Below, piece by piece: positions 26,214 through 43,252 of a DNA stretch of 64,000 nucleotides. The DNA is from Klebsormidium nitens (Eukaryota; Streptophyta; Klebsormidiophyceae; Klebsormidiales; Klebsormidiaceae): positions 39,197 to 103,196 of the forward strand of contig DF237268.1 in assembly GCA_000708835.1 (NCBI GenBank), in the 5' to 3' direction. Made by a program: the position numbers and the translations under genes. Each line of letters opens with the position of its first letter. The first letter of the stretch is position 1. The notes under the pieces are model-generated. The model worked only from the letters and a program-made list of their open reading frames with translations, was not told the origin of the DNA and searched no databases.

Positions 26214-29200
26214 ATGGCGCCAAAAGGTGGCAAAAAGGCGGCGCCGTCTCAGATGCGGAAGATGCTCCCCATGTCTATTCTTGAGGAGCACGTCTTGCGG
26301 TGGGATGCTGATGAAGCATCCAGGAAGCATGCTTTCCCCTCCTTATCCTTTGCCGACGCTACAAAGCGGGAGACGGCACTGGAAGGGGGAGCCACAGGCA
26401 GACACGGTGCAGCATTTGTCCCGCGCTGCAAGGAAAAGAATGACATGCAGATCACAGAGATGGAGGTGAGGCAGGCCTGGGCTGCCGCTTGCATTCCATG
26501 CATGTTGCTGCTGGTGTGGAAAGTAGAGTGGCTCCGTGTGCCTCGTTCACATCTTACTGCATGGAAGCCAGTTCACTGAGGAGTGCCTATGGATGTTATG
26601 AGCTTGACACCCCTATTGAGTCGCCGTAAGGTCCCACACATTCTTCTGCAAAGATCCAGTGGGCTCTCTCAGATACATGCCCCCTGTTCGATCTGTGTCT
26701 TTCCTCTCTTGGCCAGTTTCCCTTGGGCACCTCCTTTTACGGTGGTGGTGAAGTGTCTGGACCCTTGGAGCGGTCCGGCACTCGCATCTTTGCGTGGAAC
26801 ACGGACGCCTGGGGCTACGGCCGTGCCACCTCCAGCCTATACCAGTCCCACCCCTGGGTGCTCGTGCTGCTGCCGGACGGGACCGCACTGGGCGTCTTGG
26901 CCGACACCACCAGGAAATGCGAGGTGAGAATGCGCGCAGCTTGAGGGCGATGTCAGGTCCTGCAATAGAGGATTCCCCAAAGTGCCACCCTTGCTTGATG
27001 TCAATATAGCCATAGTGAGCTGTAGCTGGGACGGTTATACTTGTGCAAGGAGCTTTTCAAAGCTCGCAGCTTTTTCGATGTAGCTATTTTTCGACTGAAC
27101 CGGCCAAAAGATTTTTTTAAAGATCCCATTCAATCTCAATCTGCATTTCACTTTTTTTGTCGAAGTCTGGATCTCAAGCCCCACTTTCCCTGCTTGCAGT
27201 TGGACCTCCGCGAACAGGGCCTGCTGCGCTTCTCTGCCAGCGCCCCCTACCCGCTCATCACTTTCGGCCCCTACCCAAGCCCGGACAAGGTGGTGGCGGC
27301 TCTGGCGCGGGCAACAGGTAGGAATCAAGCTTGGGGCGTCTTCGTCATTTTAGTCTTAACCGTTGGAGAATATTGGAACGAACCTGCGAATTGTCAACAG
27401 TCAGAGTTTTCGCTTCATAGAGTCGGCTTGACAATCAATATTTGAAGATTGACGATATATTGAATTGCAGCCTCCAGGCCTTCGCTTGAAAGTGGAGCTT
27501 CAGACCTGCAATGAAGTTGCTTCGTCCGATTGCTTGGTCGAGGCGGGTCGAATCGAGGACAACGGCTTGAACACTTCGGTTTTTGTGCTCTTTTCAAAAT
27601 TGCGGATGACATTAACGTGTTGACAACGGACTTGAAATTGGGGCTCGGATTATTAGGGGAACCCTCGAACGTACACCAAAGGCCATCATAAAAGTTTTTG
27701 CTTGTTTTGCTGGGCCCATATGCGTCTTCTGGCTGCTTCCAGGTTTTCCTTTTCTACCCTCCCGCTGGGCACTGGGGTACCACCAGTGTCGGTTCAGCTA
27801 TGAGACTGCGGACAGAGTCAAGGAGGTCAGCCTCACCCTGTCTTTGTCCCCCCCGCTCGCTGCGATACCAACTGCATGCCCGTCGTGGCAGGTGCTATGC
27901 CGATGCCGGCGCGCTGGACGCTCGGCTACCACCAGTGCCGCTGGAGCTATGAGCCGGACGCGCGCGTGCGCGAGGTACGCTCGCCGATGACTGCCGTTGC
28001 TTCCTGTCATGCTTTCGAGGCCTTTGTTTGTATCTGCTCCACGTTGAGATGGCCGCTGAGTCCACTGTGCGGTACTGCTGAGTTATCAACGATGCTGCCA
28101 TGGCTGTGGCAGGTTGCGGCCACCTTCCGGGAGAAGCAGATCCCGTGCGACGTCATCTGGATGGACATCGACTACATGGTGAGCTCGCGGCGTCCGTCCT
28201 TACAAAGGACTCAGACCGGACTGCCATGTTTGGAGGTTTCGTTCGTTCAGACAACAGAACCTGACAGTCTTTTATCGCCAGTCAGTCCCCTCGTTCTGTG
28301 CGGTTATCTTTGCCAGATAGATATTCGGTCGACCGTACGTTTGGGCCTACTTGTGCTTCTCGTTGTAACCCAGCTGTCTTCGGAGCCGCTCATTGTGTGC
28401 AGGATAAGTTCCGGTGTTTCACATTCGACAAGGTGGGCCCCCTTCTCTCAGTTTCTTGGCGGCCAGTCTGTCTGCTTCCTGGTTGCTTAGACCTGCATGC
28501 TTGGCTCCTACTCAGGCTTCTCTGTGTTCCTTTTGAGGCGAGGCGTCGGCATCTGAAGATGTGCGCTCCCGAGGTGCTGACTGTGCGGCCGGTCCCACTC
28601 CGCTCTGATGCCTGGGGATGGCGTCCTGTGCAGCTCAACTTTGCGGACCCGAAACAGCTGGCGGCGGACCTGCACGAGCAGGGCTTCCGCGCCGTGTGGA
28701 TGATCGACCCCGGCATCAGCGCTACGCCGGGCTACTTTGCCTACGACTCGGGCGCGCAGCAGGACGCGTGGATCCTCAAGAAGGACGGCAAGCCCTTCAT
28801 CGGTATGCGCACCCACAGCCCCAGTCCCGCCAAGCCGCCCCGCTCGTTACACGTGTGTGCACTTTACTTCATCTACTAGGAATTCCGTTTTTGCAAAGTG
28901 GCCCGCTGAGAGGGACAGCGTCTCCATGCTCGTCTGTACGGCAGTCTCTTGAAGAAGCTGGCGGCTGCAGTTGCCCGCCTCCTCGTCCCATCCACTTCTC
29001 GACTGACATCTCACTGTCTTTCCATGGCTGTCCTGCTAAGACATTCCCCCCTGTGTGCTGCCAGGTGACGTGTGGCCGGGCCCGTGCGCGTTCCCCGACT
29101 TCACGATCGAGCGCGTACGCCAATGGTGGGCGGGCCTGATCGCCGATTACGCGGCCGAGGGAGTGGACGGCATCTGGAACGACATGAACGAGCCCGCAGT

Positions 29201-32200
29201 CTTCAAGGTCAGCCGCACGCGGTGCACAGTCTGCCGCTAAAGTGCAGCACAGTCTTTCCAGCAAAGTCTCCCAGGGCCCTGGCATAGTTTCTCGATTAAT
29301 TGTTTGAAGATGCAGCAGAGCAGTTCAGATGTTTTGAGGGCAACACTCTTCTCAAGAGAAAGGGACTCGGTTCCGCCTTATGAACATCGGCTTCCTCGCT
29401 GCTTCCCTGTCCCCATTCTTTTGTTGACCCTTCCCACATAAACGAAGTGAGAAAGGGTTGCTCGATCTCTAAATCAACCCTTGATTTGAGTAAAGAAACC
29501 CGAAAGGAAAAGGGGGCCACGGCTGACGCGCTTTTCTCCTCGGAACGCTCCATTCCTGAAGGTCTCCCTCCCCTGTCGCAGGTGATCAACAAGACGATGC
29601 CGGACAGCAACGTGCACCGCGGCGACCCCGGCCTGGGCGGGCGGCAGGCGCACACGCACTACCACAACGTGTACGGCATGCTCATGGCGCGCTCCACCTT
29701 CGAGGGCCTGCAGCAAGCGCGCCCCGACCAGCGCCCCTTCGTGCTGACGCGCGCCAATTACATCGGGGGCCACCGCTATGCTGCCACGTGGACGGGCGAC
29801 AACCTGGCCAACTGGGAGCACCTGCACTTCAGCATCCCCATGGTGCTCAATCTGGTGAGGCGGCCCGCGAGCGCCGCACCATACGGAAGCACAGCTTTTC
29901 CTAAAGGAGTGTGCGAGCTTGACGTTGCTTCCAGCCTGGTGCAAGCTCGCTGCCCTCCATCTAGGAGGCTCTCAGTTGTTGCGCACTAACTCTTTTGAGC
30001 GACGTCATCGCCGAAGACGGCACCTTGTAATCATTTCTCCGCTATCACGGCTGCTTCTTCACTAACCGCGCCTCTCTTCCGTGCAGGGCCTGAGCGGGCA
30101 GCCTTTCTCCGGCCCCGACATCGGCGGCTTTGTGGGCGACTCCAACCCGCGGCTGTACGGGCGGTGGATGGGCATCGGCGCACTGCTCCCGTTTGCGCGC
30201 GGCCACTCCGAGACCGGGACCATCGACCATGAGCCGTGGTCCTTCGGCGCCGAGTGCGAGGCGGTGTGCCGCGCGGCCATCCTGCGGCGGTACCGCCTGC
30301 TGCCGCACCTCTACACCCTCTTCCACCGAGCACACACGCAGGGCCTGCCCGTCGCCAGCCCGCTCTTCTTCGCAGGTGCCCGACGCGATGCTTGCTTTCG
30401 TAGCATGCCATGCCTGCCTCCATCCATGCTTCCAGCGACTAGAAAACTTCTCTGGATGTCGTGCCCTCTTGACGATGTTCGGTGACCCATGCATTAGTTG
30501 GAATGCAAATCTGCTCTTGGGAGCTGACACGTCCATGATTCATTGCGGATGAAAAGTGGCCGCACTCATTAATTGATGATCAAGATCTGGTTTGAGCCTT
30601 CAATTCTCATCTGATTTTCTTAGTGTCGGGCGGCTGTTGCCAGACCCGGCGGACCCTACGCTGCGCGGCGTGGAGGACTGCTTCCTGCTGGGCCCGCTGC
30701 TGGTGGCCGCCTCCACGGACCCCGCCTCCCCGGCGGACCGCTCCCGCCTGACGCTTCCCAAGGGCGCCTGGCGGAGCTTTGACTTCGCCGACTTCCACCC
30801 CGACCTGCCGCTGCTGCTGCTGCGGGGAGGAGGCATCGTGCCCGCGGGCCGCGCGATTCAGCACACGGCGGAGAGCACGCCGGACGACCCGCTAACGCTC
30901 ATCGTCAGCCTGGACGAAAACGGTGCGTGGCGGGCTGCGAAGAGCCGCTGCTAAGCTCCTCTGATGAGCAGGCCAGATGCAAAGAGTTCCGTCAGAAGCT
31001 CATGTGATTCTCCGAAATCCCGTCCACTTCTTTCCTCTGAGGGGTGGACAATCTGCAGATGAGCACCTGTTGAGCGGCCTGGCAGTGATCAAGTCAAATG
31101 TACCACGGCTTGACCCCCTTTGTGCGGTTCTGTCCCTCTTGCTGTGTTGTCTCAACGACGGCCCGACCCCCTTCTCCCCGTCTCGTCCCTCTTTTGCCTA
31201 CGCCCTCTTTCTGTTGTCCCTGTTGCACTCCCAGATTCCTTCTGGGTAGGCCTCTGATGTCTTGGCAACTTTACCGTTCTACTTGTGATCCACACGAGCG
31301 TAACGGCTGTCTTGGCTGCCAGGTGCGGCGGAGGGCTTGCTCTTCGAAGACGAAAACGAGGGGTACGCGTACCGCTCTGGGGGCTACCTGCTGACCACGT
31401 ACGAGGCCGTGAGCACGTCCGGGCAGGTCACGGTCCGGGTACAGAAGACGGAGGGCAGCCGGGCCCGGCCTCGGCGGAAGCTGGCGGTGCGGTTGTTGCT
31501 GGAGGACGGCGTGGAGGTCACCGGCGACGGCTGGGACGGCGAACCGGTTGCGGTAGCGCTGCCCAGCCCCCAACAGCTGCAGGCCATGGTCGCCGCGCAA
31601 CAGAACCAGCGAAAAACAGGTGCGCCAGCATCGGCCCGTGTATTTGCGTCCGCTTCAGGATTATCTGCCTGCCAGTGCCTTTTCGGGCAGCTCTTGTAGC
31701 CCCTCGAGACATACCATGTCTCGCTAAGGTGGGATATCGAACACTGGCGTCTCGTTTGACTTGACCGCAGCAGTAGTGCCCTTTCTCGGGACATTCCGCT
31801 TCGAAAAGCTGACCGCGCCGGAAGAGCCTGCACCCAAGAATTTCTTGGTCGACAGCGGATTATGGCAACCCTTGATCCAATAAAAACAGTACCTCCCCTG
31901 ATCTAACTTCGCTGCCCTGCGTCCAGCGGTGGCGGGTCCTCTGAGCGAGGCCGGCGAGGACGAGCCGGTGAAGGGCGCGGGCACGACCAAGACGATCGTG
32001 GAGATGGCGAGCGGCGCGTGGCTGCTGCGCGTGGCGCCCTGGGCGGGCGGCCGCATTGTGAGCCTGGTGCACGCGGGCAGCGGGCGGGAGCTGCTGGCGG
32101 GCACGCTGGACAAGGGCGGCTACGAGGAGTACACGGGAACCGAGTACCGCTCGCCCGGCTGCACCGAGCCGTACCGCATCACCGCGTAAGCACCGCAGCG

Positions 32201-33541
32201 CCTGTCACCACCGGGCTGCAGGCTGACCTCGGGAACACGGTCATGAGAAGCAGAGAGCAGCTGCTTAAGGGACAACACAAGCAGTTTCGTTGCTTGCGGC
32301 AGCCGGACCCGACTTGGTGTCTCAGCCGGGTCCTCCCTGACGCGCTTGTTTTGCCTCGTGGGCTCCACTTCTGCGCCTTCGTCTGACCGTTCCTTTGCGT
32401 GTCTGCCTGCGCAGCCGGGAGGTTGAGCAGCTGGACGGAGAGGACGCTGTTGGCCTGGAAGCGGACGTGGGAGGGGGGCTCGCGTTGACGCGGCGCATTG
32501 CCGTGCCGCGCGGCATGCCCGACGTGGTCCAAATCAATTCTGCCATCGAGGCCCGCAGCATCGGAGCGGGCTCCGGCGGCTTTTCCCGGTGAGAGCCACA
32601 CCGCGATGTCTTAGAAGGCGTAAAACACATTTGGTTACCTCCCATTCGTGCTTACCTCGAGCGGTACCAAGTCGATGGCCGGCAAGCCCGCTCTCCGAAA
32701 TCTGCTTGCAGCATACCCAGCAAATAGAGGTTGCAGCGGCGAAAGAGCGAGAATCTTACGTGACACAAGGTGACGTGATTCGAGCTAGCCGCATTTGCTG
32801 AGCGGTGCGTGCGATGCAGGCTGGTGTGCTTGCGCGCCCACCCCAGCTTCAAGCTGGCCAACCCGGCCAACGCGGTCATCAGCTTCAAGTCCGTCCGGGG
32901 GGACGACGTCGAGCTGACCGCCGAGTTTGGCGAGGCGACCCTCCGGGGCGACGACCGGCCCAACGGTGAGCCGCCACAAAACCTCGGTTACAGAACCCGG
33001 GCATTAAAGTTACAAGCCTTATCTCGCCCTTGCCATCTCTGCTAAGGGTGTTGAGACTGGGTCGCGGTCGATGTTGATACCTTTTGGGTGAGTCTTTGAA
33101 ACGGTCAGACGGGCCTTCTACTACCGATTGGTGGTAATGTGCTATCGTCCTCCTAAGACCATGCTACCAAAACTCCGATGCTGCAAATGTAACTGCTCAG
33201 AGGTTTTGCGAGCAAAGGCAATTGCCAATAAACGCAGCTAAGGAATGGACGCGTAATCTACCGTCGTAATAGACTCGATGAGGGACGGAACAAGGTCGTG
33301 TGAGCTTTTCAGTAATCCTAACTAGCATCTGGGCTGTTTGGCAGGGGTGTGGACGCTGTCCAACAGCGAAACGGGCCTCGCAATCGCCAACCACTTTGAG
33401 ATTGATCAAGTTGCAATCTGCTTCGTTCATTGGGAGGCCACCAGCGTGAATCTCGAGTTGTGGTCTCAAGAACGGCCAGTGTCCGCTGAAAGCCCCATCC
33501 AACTCTCCCACTATTACTCTATCAAGGAGATCTCAAAGTAA
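26214..33541 (+). CDS. HGL1: Cytosolic heteroglycan glucosidase (GH31, HGL1 type)
   Basis: Exons: 26214..26465, 26717..26923, 27200..27317, 27892..27974 (or its duplicate 27743..27825), 28113..28178, 28403..28432, 28634..28802, 29065..29207, 29582..29854, 30087..30375, 30644..30922, 31323..31619, 31927..32185, 32415..32588, 32820..32965, 33345..33541. They give 993 residues, matching plant alpha-glucosidase 2/HGL1 (about 990), including its specific C-terminal domain (GYEEYTGTEYRSPGC, EARSIGAGSGGFSRLVCLR). GH31 landmarks are the N-terminal domain SFYGGGEVSGPLERSGTR, barrel start LGYHQCRWSY, VIWMDIDYMD, catalytic nucleophile Asp348 in WNDMNEPAVF and acid/base Asp429 in TWTGDNLANWE. In plants this enzyme trims glucose from cytosolic heteroglycans that receive carbon from starch-derived maltose. 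There is no targeting peptide, which fits the cytosol. The start ATG is at 26214 (GGCATGGCG). Confidence 0.94.
27743..27825 (+). other. Alternative exon 4a of the heteroglycan glucosidase (tandem duplicate)
   Basis: This 83-base segment sits between exon 3 and the exon at 27892-27974. It is bounded by TTCCAG and GAG/GTCAGC. Entered in the phase left by exon 3, it is open throughout and encodes RWALGYHQCRFSYETADRVK near its end. It matches exon 4b in length, entry phase and exit phase; 16 of 27 full codons encode the same residue. No frameshift or stop is present, so it is not a dead copy. Use in mRNA is inferred from the sequence only. Confidence 0.7.
27892..27974 (+). other. Alternative exon 4b of the heteroglycan glucosidase
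   Basis: Bounded by GTGGCAG and GAG/GTACGC, this 83-base exon encodes ARWTLGYHQCRWSYEPDARV. It carries the RWSY version of the motif, as in plant HGL1, whereas exon 4a has RFSY. Only 66 bases of intron separate the two copies. Splicing both would add 83 bases and shift the frame. Confidence 0.85.
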
Positions 33542-33580
33542 AGGTCGTGCAGGAAATGGTGCGCTCAAGCTTAGCAGCGT

Positions 33581-33585
33581 TGTAA
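33581..33585 (+). terminator. Candidate polyadenylation signal TGTAA (glucosidase)
   Basis: TGTAA lies 40 bases after the glucosidase stop. This is a short but possible chlorophyte 3' UTR; a later signal may be used instead. Confidence 0.3.
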
Positions 33586-34814
33586 GCTTACAGATACAGA
33601 ATAGAGCAGATTACAACAAGTTGGCAAAGAATTTAGCGGTCGTCTCAATCGAAAATGAGACTTCGTTTGGTCAAGCGGCAACATTCAACCATCTTCAAGT
33701 ATCACGCAGTCATTGCACAGTCGGACCGGTTTTCCATGCGACATCGGTGGTACTAAGCTCATGCAGTAGCCTACGGTTTTTAATATCATTGCTGTACGTA
33801 CATCCATACAATATATCGTACCGTCATACAATCAGATCTTAACATTGTATCATGTGCAATATGCTCGTTTCTTGACACCATATGCACTCTACCACGCTCA
33901 TGCACTGCATGCCAGTGACACAGCCACCGGGCGACCAACGCGACAGCTCTGTATTTTTGAACATGCATGGCATTCAATCGTTGGTCTCTTTGGCCACTGG
34001 CCACACAGTGACCGTTGTGCCGGGTTATGTAGCCCGGCGGCCGGCGAGCATTGAAATATTCAAGATCATCGTGAAATTGTTACTAGGGAGCAATCCTGAG
34101 CCCTCCATATAATTCGCGCCATCATTGCGGCTGGAGCGCACTTAGCAGTATCAATAAATGTGAATGTTGCATGTGCCGGTTGCAGCACACCATGTGGCAT
34201 GCATGCAGTATATACCACCAATGATGCGCTAAGCCCATGCTGGCTACGTACAGTGACCGTACCGTATACACATGCATATTTGGACGGTCACGCGAACTAC
34301 CGGTGTGCATGATTTTATCGAAGATGTTAACTTACTACACATACATGCACGCTTTCACACATATAAAATGAATGATTGGCATTCAATTATGCTTAAGCCA
34401 ACCTGCCAGAACACTACATATACAAATGCGAGCCTGCAACTAATGTACGGCCGGTAAGGTAAGTGCCTCCCGAGTCAATTAATATTTTGATCAGTAACAT
34501 GCATTGAGAATCTTGTCAAGACTCTACCATGACTTCAGATAGTAGGGCCCAGCAGCCTGGCGGCATGTCGCAGGGCTTCAATCTCGCTGGGAGGATAATG
34601 AAAGTAATGGCACCATACGAGATCTACTGAGATTGCGCACCAGATCATGTCATCCTCCATTGAGATCGATCGAATAATCAATGGTTCTCCGAGCCTTTGT
34701 TGCCAATCTCTGAGCAGGAAGACCTAGTAGGGCTGATCATAGTCGACCATGAAGCCAAGCAGCATAATCCTTTGAACGACAGGTAATCTATTGGCGGGAT
34801 TGCTATACATGTAA

Positions 34815-34819
34815 TTACA
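34815..34819 (-). terminator. Candidate polyadenylation signal TGTAA (V-ATPase A)
   Basis: TGTAA on the minus strand, about 97 bases after the V-ATPase A stop codon. Confidence 0.4.
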
Positions 34820-34915
34820 CAACACGCCTATGAAGGAGGCATTCGACTTCGTCTTCATACCACAGGCCCCGGGGGCTGGGCGTACCTTTCCCTGCTACAC
34901 TTTACCACTTGCAAG

Positions 34916-39886
<4,971 letters not shown>

Positions 39887-40547
39887 CTTGGACGTCTGAA
39901 GATCTTGCACCTGTTTTCAATGTGCGCTTGACACAATTGGCGCCTTTTAAATTGGATTCAGCAGCTTGATGCGAGCAGGGAGGCCAGCAGAAGCGCATTC
40001 CACCCTGTTCTTCGATCGTCCTGCTTCCAACCGTGTTCTCTGCCAGTGCCAGAGAGAAGTGAAGGCTGAACTGTCATCGAGCATGGGATCGAGGACGCCA
40101 GCACTGGTCCGCAACTGTATTCAAGGGTATACCCATCTGAAAGCCCTCAATCTTCGGGACGCTCGTTCGTGCAACTGGGATCGTTCAGATTGAGAGAACT
40201 GTCATCGGAAGGTGTTGGAACAGCCAAGGCGGTCTCCGAGTTGCCCCCACTAGGAATCCTAATCTTCAGCATTGCTGCCATCATGCTCGTACTCAATGCG
40301 GAGTCCTGTTCTGGAGGTTCAAGCTTTGAACTCTGCGCTTGCAAATCAGATTCAGAATCACAGTCCTTTCTTTGAACTTCATTTCTAGATTGATCAATGG
40401 TGAATGCAATGCGCACTGTGTAAGTCTTACTGTTGTCCTTCTGAAACCTGGTCACTGCCTTGCTGCCAATCTCAACTCCTATAGCAACGATACTCCAACT
40501 CGTCAAGTTTGAGGGGAGCCGCTTGTCTAAGCAGTAGGACGCTGGAG
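39887..40547. other. Short divergent promoter region, V-ATPase A / RPB3
   Basis: Only 661 bases separate the two start codons. A minus-strand ORF from the ATG at 40284 to 40147 (46 codons) would lie in the V-ATPase 5' leader and could be an upstream ORF. The longer reading frame around it (to 40506) has no ATG start and no known family. Confidence 0.5.
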
Positions 40548-42325
40548 ATGGCAGGCTTGAAACGGGAGCCTAAAGTCCGAATCCGCAGCGTAGACGACCA
40601 TGTCATAAAGTTTGAGCTCCGTGACACAGATACCAGCGTTGCAAATGCTCTACGCAGAGTGATTCTTGCAGAAGTTCCGACAATTGCAATTGACTTGGTG
40701 GAGATTGAAGCAAACTCTTCGGTTTTGAATGACGAGTTCGTTGCCCATCGATTGGGCCTTATTCCTCTGGTCAGTGATAGAGCAGCACAGATGGTGTATG
40801 GCCGGGATTGCGATGTGTGCGATGGCGACACGCAATGCGAACATTGTTCGGTGGAGTTTACTCTGGACGTGCGCTGCGAGGGGGACTCCACTCTGGATGT
40901 AACCACCTTTGATCTTCAAACCTCCGATGAGACGGTGGAACCAGCGGATGTGGCTGCAGCGAGGAAAGCAATGGAGGAAGATGAGAAACTGTAGGTGGTG
41001 TGCATTTGGAGAACTCTGACAGCTTTTGCATCAAACACTGCGCCTTGGGCGCCAAGCTGCTGGAAGGTCACTGAGGTGTGCTGTTGTAACTTGCAGGAGA
41101 AGAGAGATTGTCTTCTTTCTGACAGCACCACCAGTAAATTCCTTGTGCTTGGAAATGCCATATGTCCGGAACCTTGCGATGGGCGTACATGAGTATCATC
41201 GTGTTTGTAACGTACAAACATGAGATCAAAGGGGCATCGAAGGTGGTGACAGATAATGTTGGAAACATTGGAACATCGGCTGGTCATAGCAAGCTGCAGC
41301 TGCTTCCTCCTGACCCGAGTTAGAGTGGAACCAAGTGGTCTTCCCCGACAAGTGGTTGAAAACGACCAGAGCCCATGTGGGTGATGCACGTTCGTTTACG
41401 GGATTGATCACAGCACATCTGTCAAAGTTTCATGGCTTGCATCCTGACTATTTGTGCTTTACTTGCAGGTTGAAGGGCATCTTAATAGTAAAATTACGGA
41501 AGAACCAGGAGGTCAAGCTGCGCTGCCTGGCACGCAAGGGCATCGGCAAGGACCACGCGAAGTGGAACCCCGCGGCCACTGCGGTCTTTCAGTTTGAGCC
41601 GGAGATCATCATCAACCAGCAGCTTATGGAGACGCTGACCGAGGAGCAGAAGCAAGAGTGGATTGACTCCTCGCCCACAAAAGTTTTTGACATTGATCGG
41701 GCAACCCGGCAGGTAACTCTATTCTGCAAAATCCAAGTCACTCCAAATCTTCTTCCTGGAAGTTCGACCGTTGAGAATGAAAGTGGCTGACTTAATCTGA
41801 AGATGTGGCACTTGGGGCTCCTTGCTTATGTGAGCGGGTCTACCTATCTGTTCGAGTCTGCACTGTCTCCTGGCAGCGCCCCAGAGCAGTTGTTGGTCCC
41901 TGCAAAAACCTGAGTAACTCAGTAAGTCCCTCCAGAATGGAAGTGAAATGTATTCAGTGGTGCGAGCGGGCACAAGAGTGGCACCCATTGCTGGTTGTGG
42001 GCCCGCCAGGTGCCAGGACTGCATGATTTTAATACATTGCGAGCATTGAATGCAGGTGCAAGTCGTCAATGCGGAAGCGTACGCCTATGATGAGGAAGTG
42101 ATCAAGAAGGCGGAGGCCATGGGCTTCCCAGGTTTAGTGACCATCTCCGCCCGGGAAGATAGTTTCATCTTCACAGTTGAGGCCACGGGAGCACTGAAGC
42201 CGGAGACAATCGTGCTCAATGCTCTTGACGTCCTGCGGATGAAACTTGACGGTGTTAGAAACGGGCTTACGATGGCCCTTATGGAAGATCCACAGATGAT
42301 GAACTATCAAATGAATGGGGGATAA
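40548..42325 (+). CDS. RPB3: DNA-directed RNA polymerase II subunit RPB3
   Basis: Exons: 40548..40990, 41469..41712, 42056..42325; 318 residues, as in plant NRPB3 (319). RPB3 forms a heterodimer with RPB11 that nucleates Pol II assembly and is the counterpart of bacterial alpha. The alpha-like motif [19 protein letters not shown] and the block [20 protein letters not shown] are clear. A four-cysteine zinc site is present at Cys88, Cys91, Cys97 and Cys100 ([13 protein letters not shown]), followed by [16 protein letters not shown]. The later parts are [17 protein letters not shown], the second dimerisation half [11 protein letters not shown], and [12 protein letters not shown]. The donor after exon 1 falls inside the run AACTGTAGGT, so splicing removes an apparent in-frame TAG. 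The start context is GAGATGGC. Confidence 0.96.
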
Positions 42326-43252
42326 GTGCTGTAAGGAGATCACAAGTGAGGTTCATTCTAGTCGTATCCAAACCCCCTCCATACAAAGACCGAATTGCGA
42401 AGAACCTGGTGAGCCATCGTCCAATCTGGTGCAGTGATTTAGCGGGCTTGCAAACCACTATCAGATTCGAATGGTGATGTCCGCGATAGGCCAGCTGCAT
42501 ATTGAGCCTGCGTGCAATGACTGCGCTTTCAAAGGATCTTACGGATCGGTTCCGATGCCTCTTAGCTCTCTGTAATGAAGCCGGCCAGTTGAACTAGACA
42601 GCTCAGAAAACGCGTGGACTCATAAAGGATCGATAGGCTGAAGATTGAGATTGCAGATCGAATTACACAAGTCCGAGCAATGGTGAAATGGATGGACGTA
42701 ATGAAAATCTTTGCATGTAATACAATCGCAATCAAATGATCGTCGCTCGCCCGGCTATTAAACTCGCGAGCCAGGCCTGGCATGATACATAAGTGTAGCT
42801 TGCAATCCATTCGAGAATTTCTCTATCATTATGGCCAGCATGCATGCCGTATATCGATCATATATCATTATACGTATACCATGCACATGATGCACCAATG
42901 ATTGCAGTCGGATCCGCATGCACTACTAAAGCTCTATGCAACTTTTATCCTGATTGGCTCCTGGCCGCGCTCGCCGGCGCTGACTGCCTTAATATGGTTA
43001 AGGCAAATCCATGCAAGGAATCCGAAGTACACTGGGCACTGACCATTTGAATTGGCACAGGCTGCTGCCAAGAGCGTCGTTACTCATGTGAATCCATCTG
43101 GTCTCGTTAGATCCATTTAGAATGTTGCAGAAGTTTCTTCATTTGTGGTCATCCGAGCAGAGTGATGTGCCGTGTCATGTGCCGTGTCCTCCATAGATTC
43201 AACAATTCCAGCAGCGCCATTTTCAAGGATGTTCTAATCCGCCATGTAACGC
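42326..43252. other. Intergenic, convergent 3' ends
   Basis: Lies between the RPB3 and ceramide glucosyltransferase stops. It is AT-rich from about 42600, with palindromic ATGCATGC patches and an 18-base GC core at 42963-42980 that is identical to 4891-4908. No gene is recognised. Confidence 0.55.
42571..42575 (+). terminator. Candidate polyadenylation signal TGTAA (RPB3)
   Basis: TGTAA lies 246 bases after the RPB3 stop. Another copy sits only 4 bases after the stop (42330), which is probably too close to serve. Confidence 0.35.

Larger units (their letters stand above)
33542..34915. other. Intergenic, convergent 3' ends
   Basis: Lies between the glucosidase and V-ATPase A stops. It is AT-rich with many ATGCATG-type palindromes at 33880-34300. 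A GC core (CGGCGGCCGGCGAGC) at about 34035 resembles the reverse complement of the core at 4896. No coding feature is recognised. Confidence 0.55.

Noticed and set aside
27743-27825. Exon 4a as a dead duplicate
   Set aside because: Rejected because the copy keeps frame, phase, both splice sites and the conserved motif; decay would have left at least one lesion.
41000-41400. Apparent stop TAG at the end of RPB3 exon 1 as a truncation
   Set aside because: The TAG lies inside a GTAGGT donor; splicing removes it and restores the conserved [10 protein letters not shown] segment.
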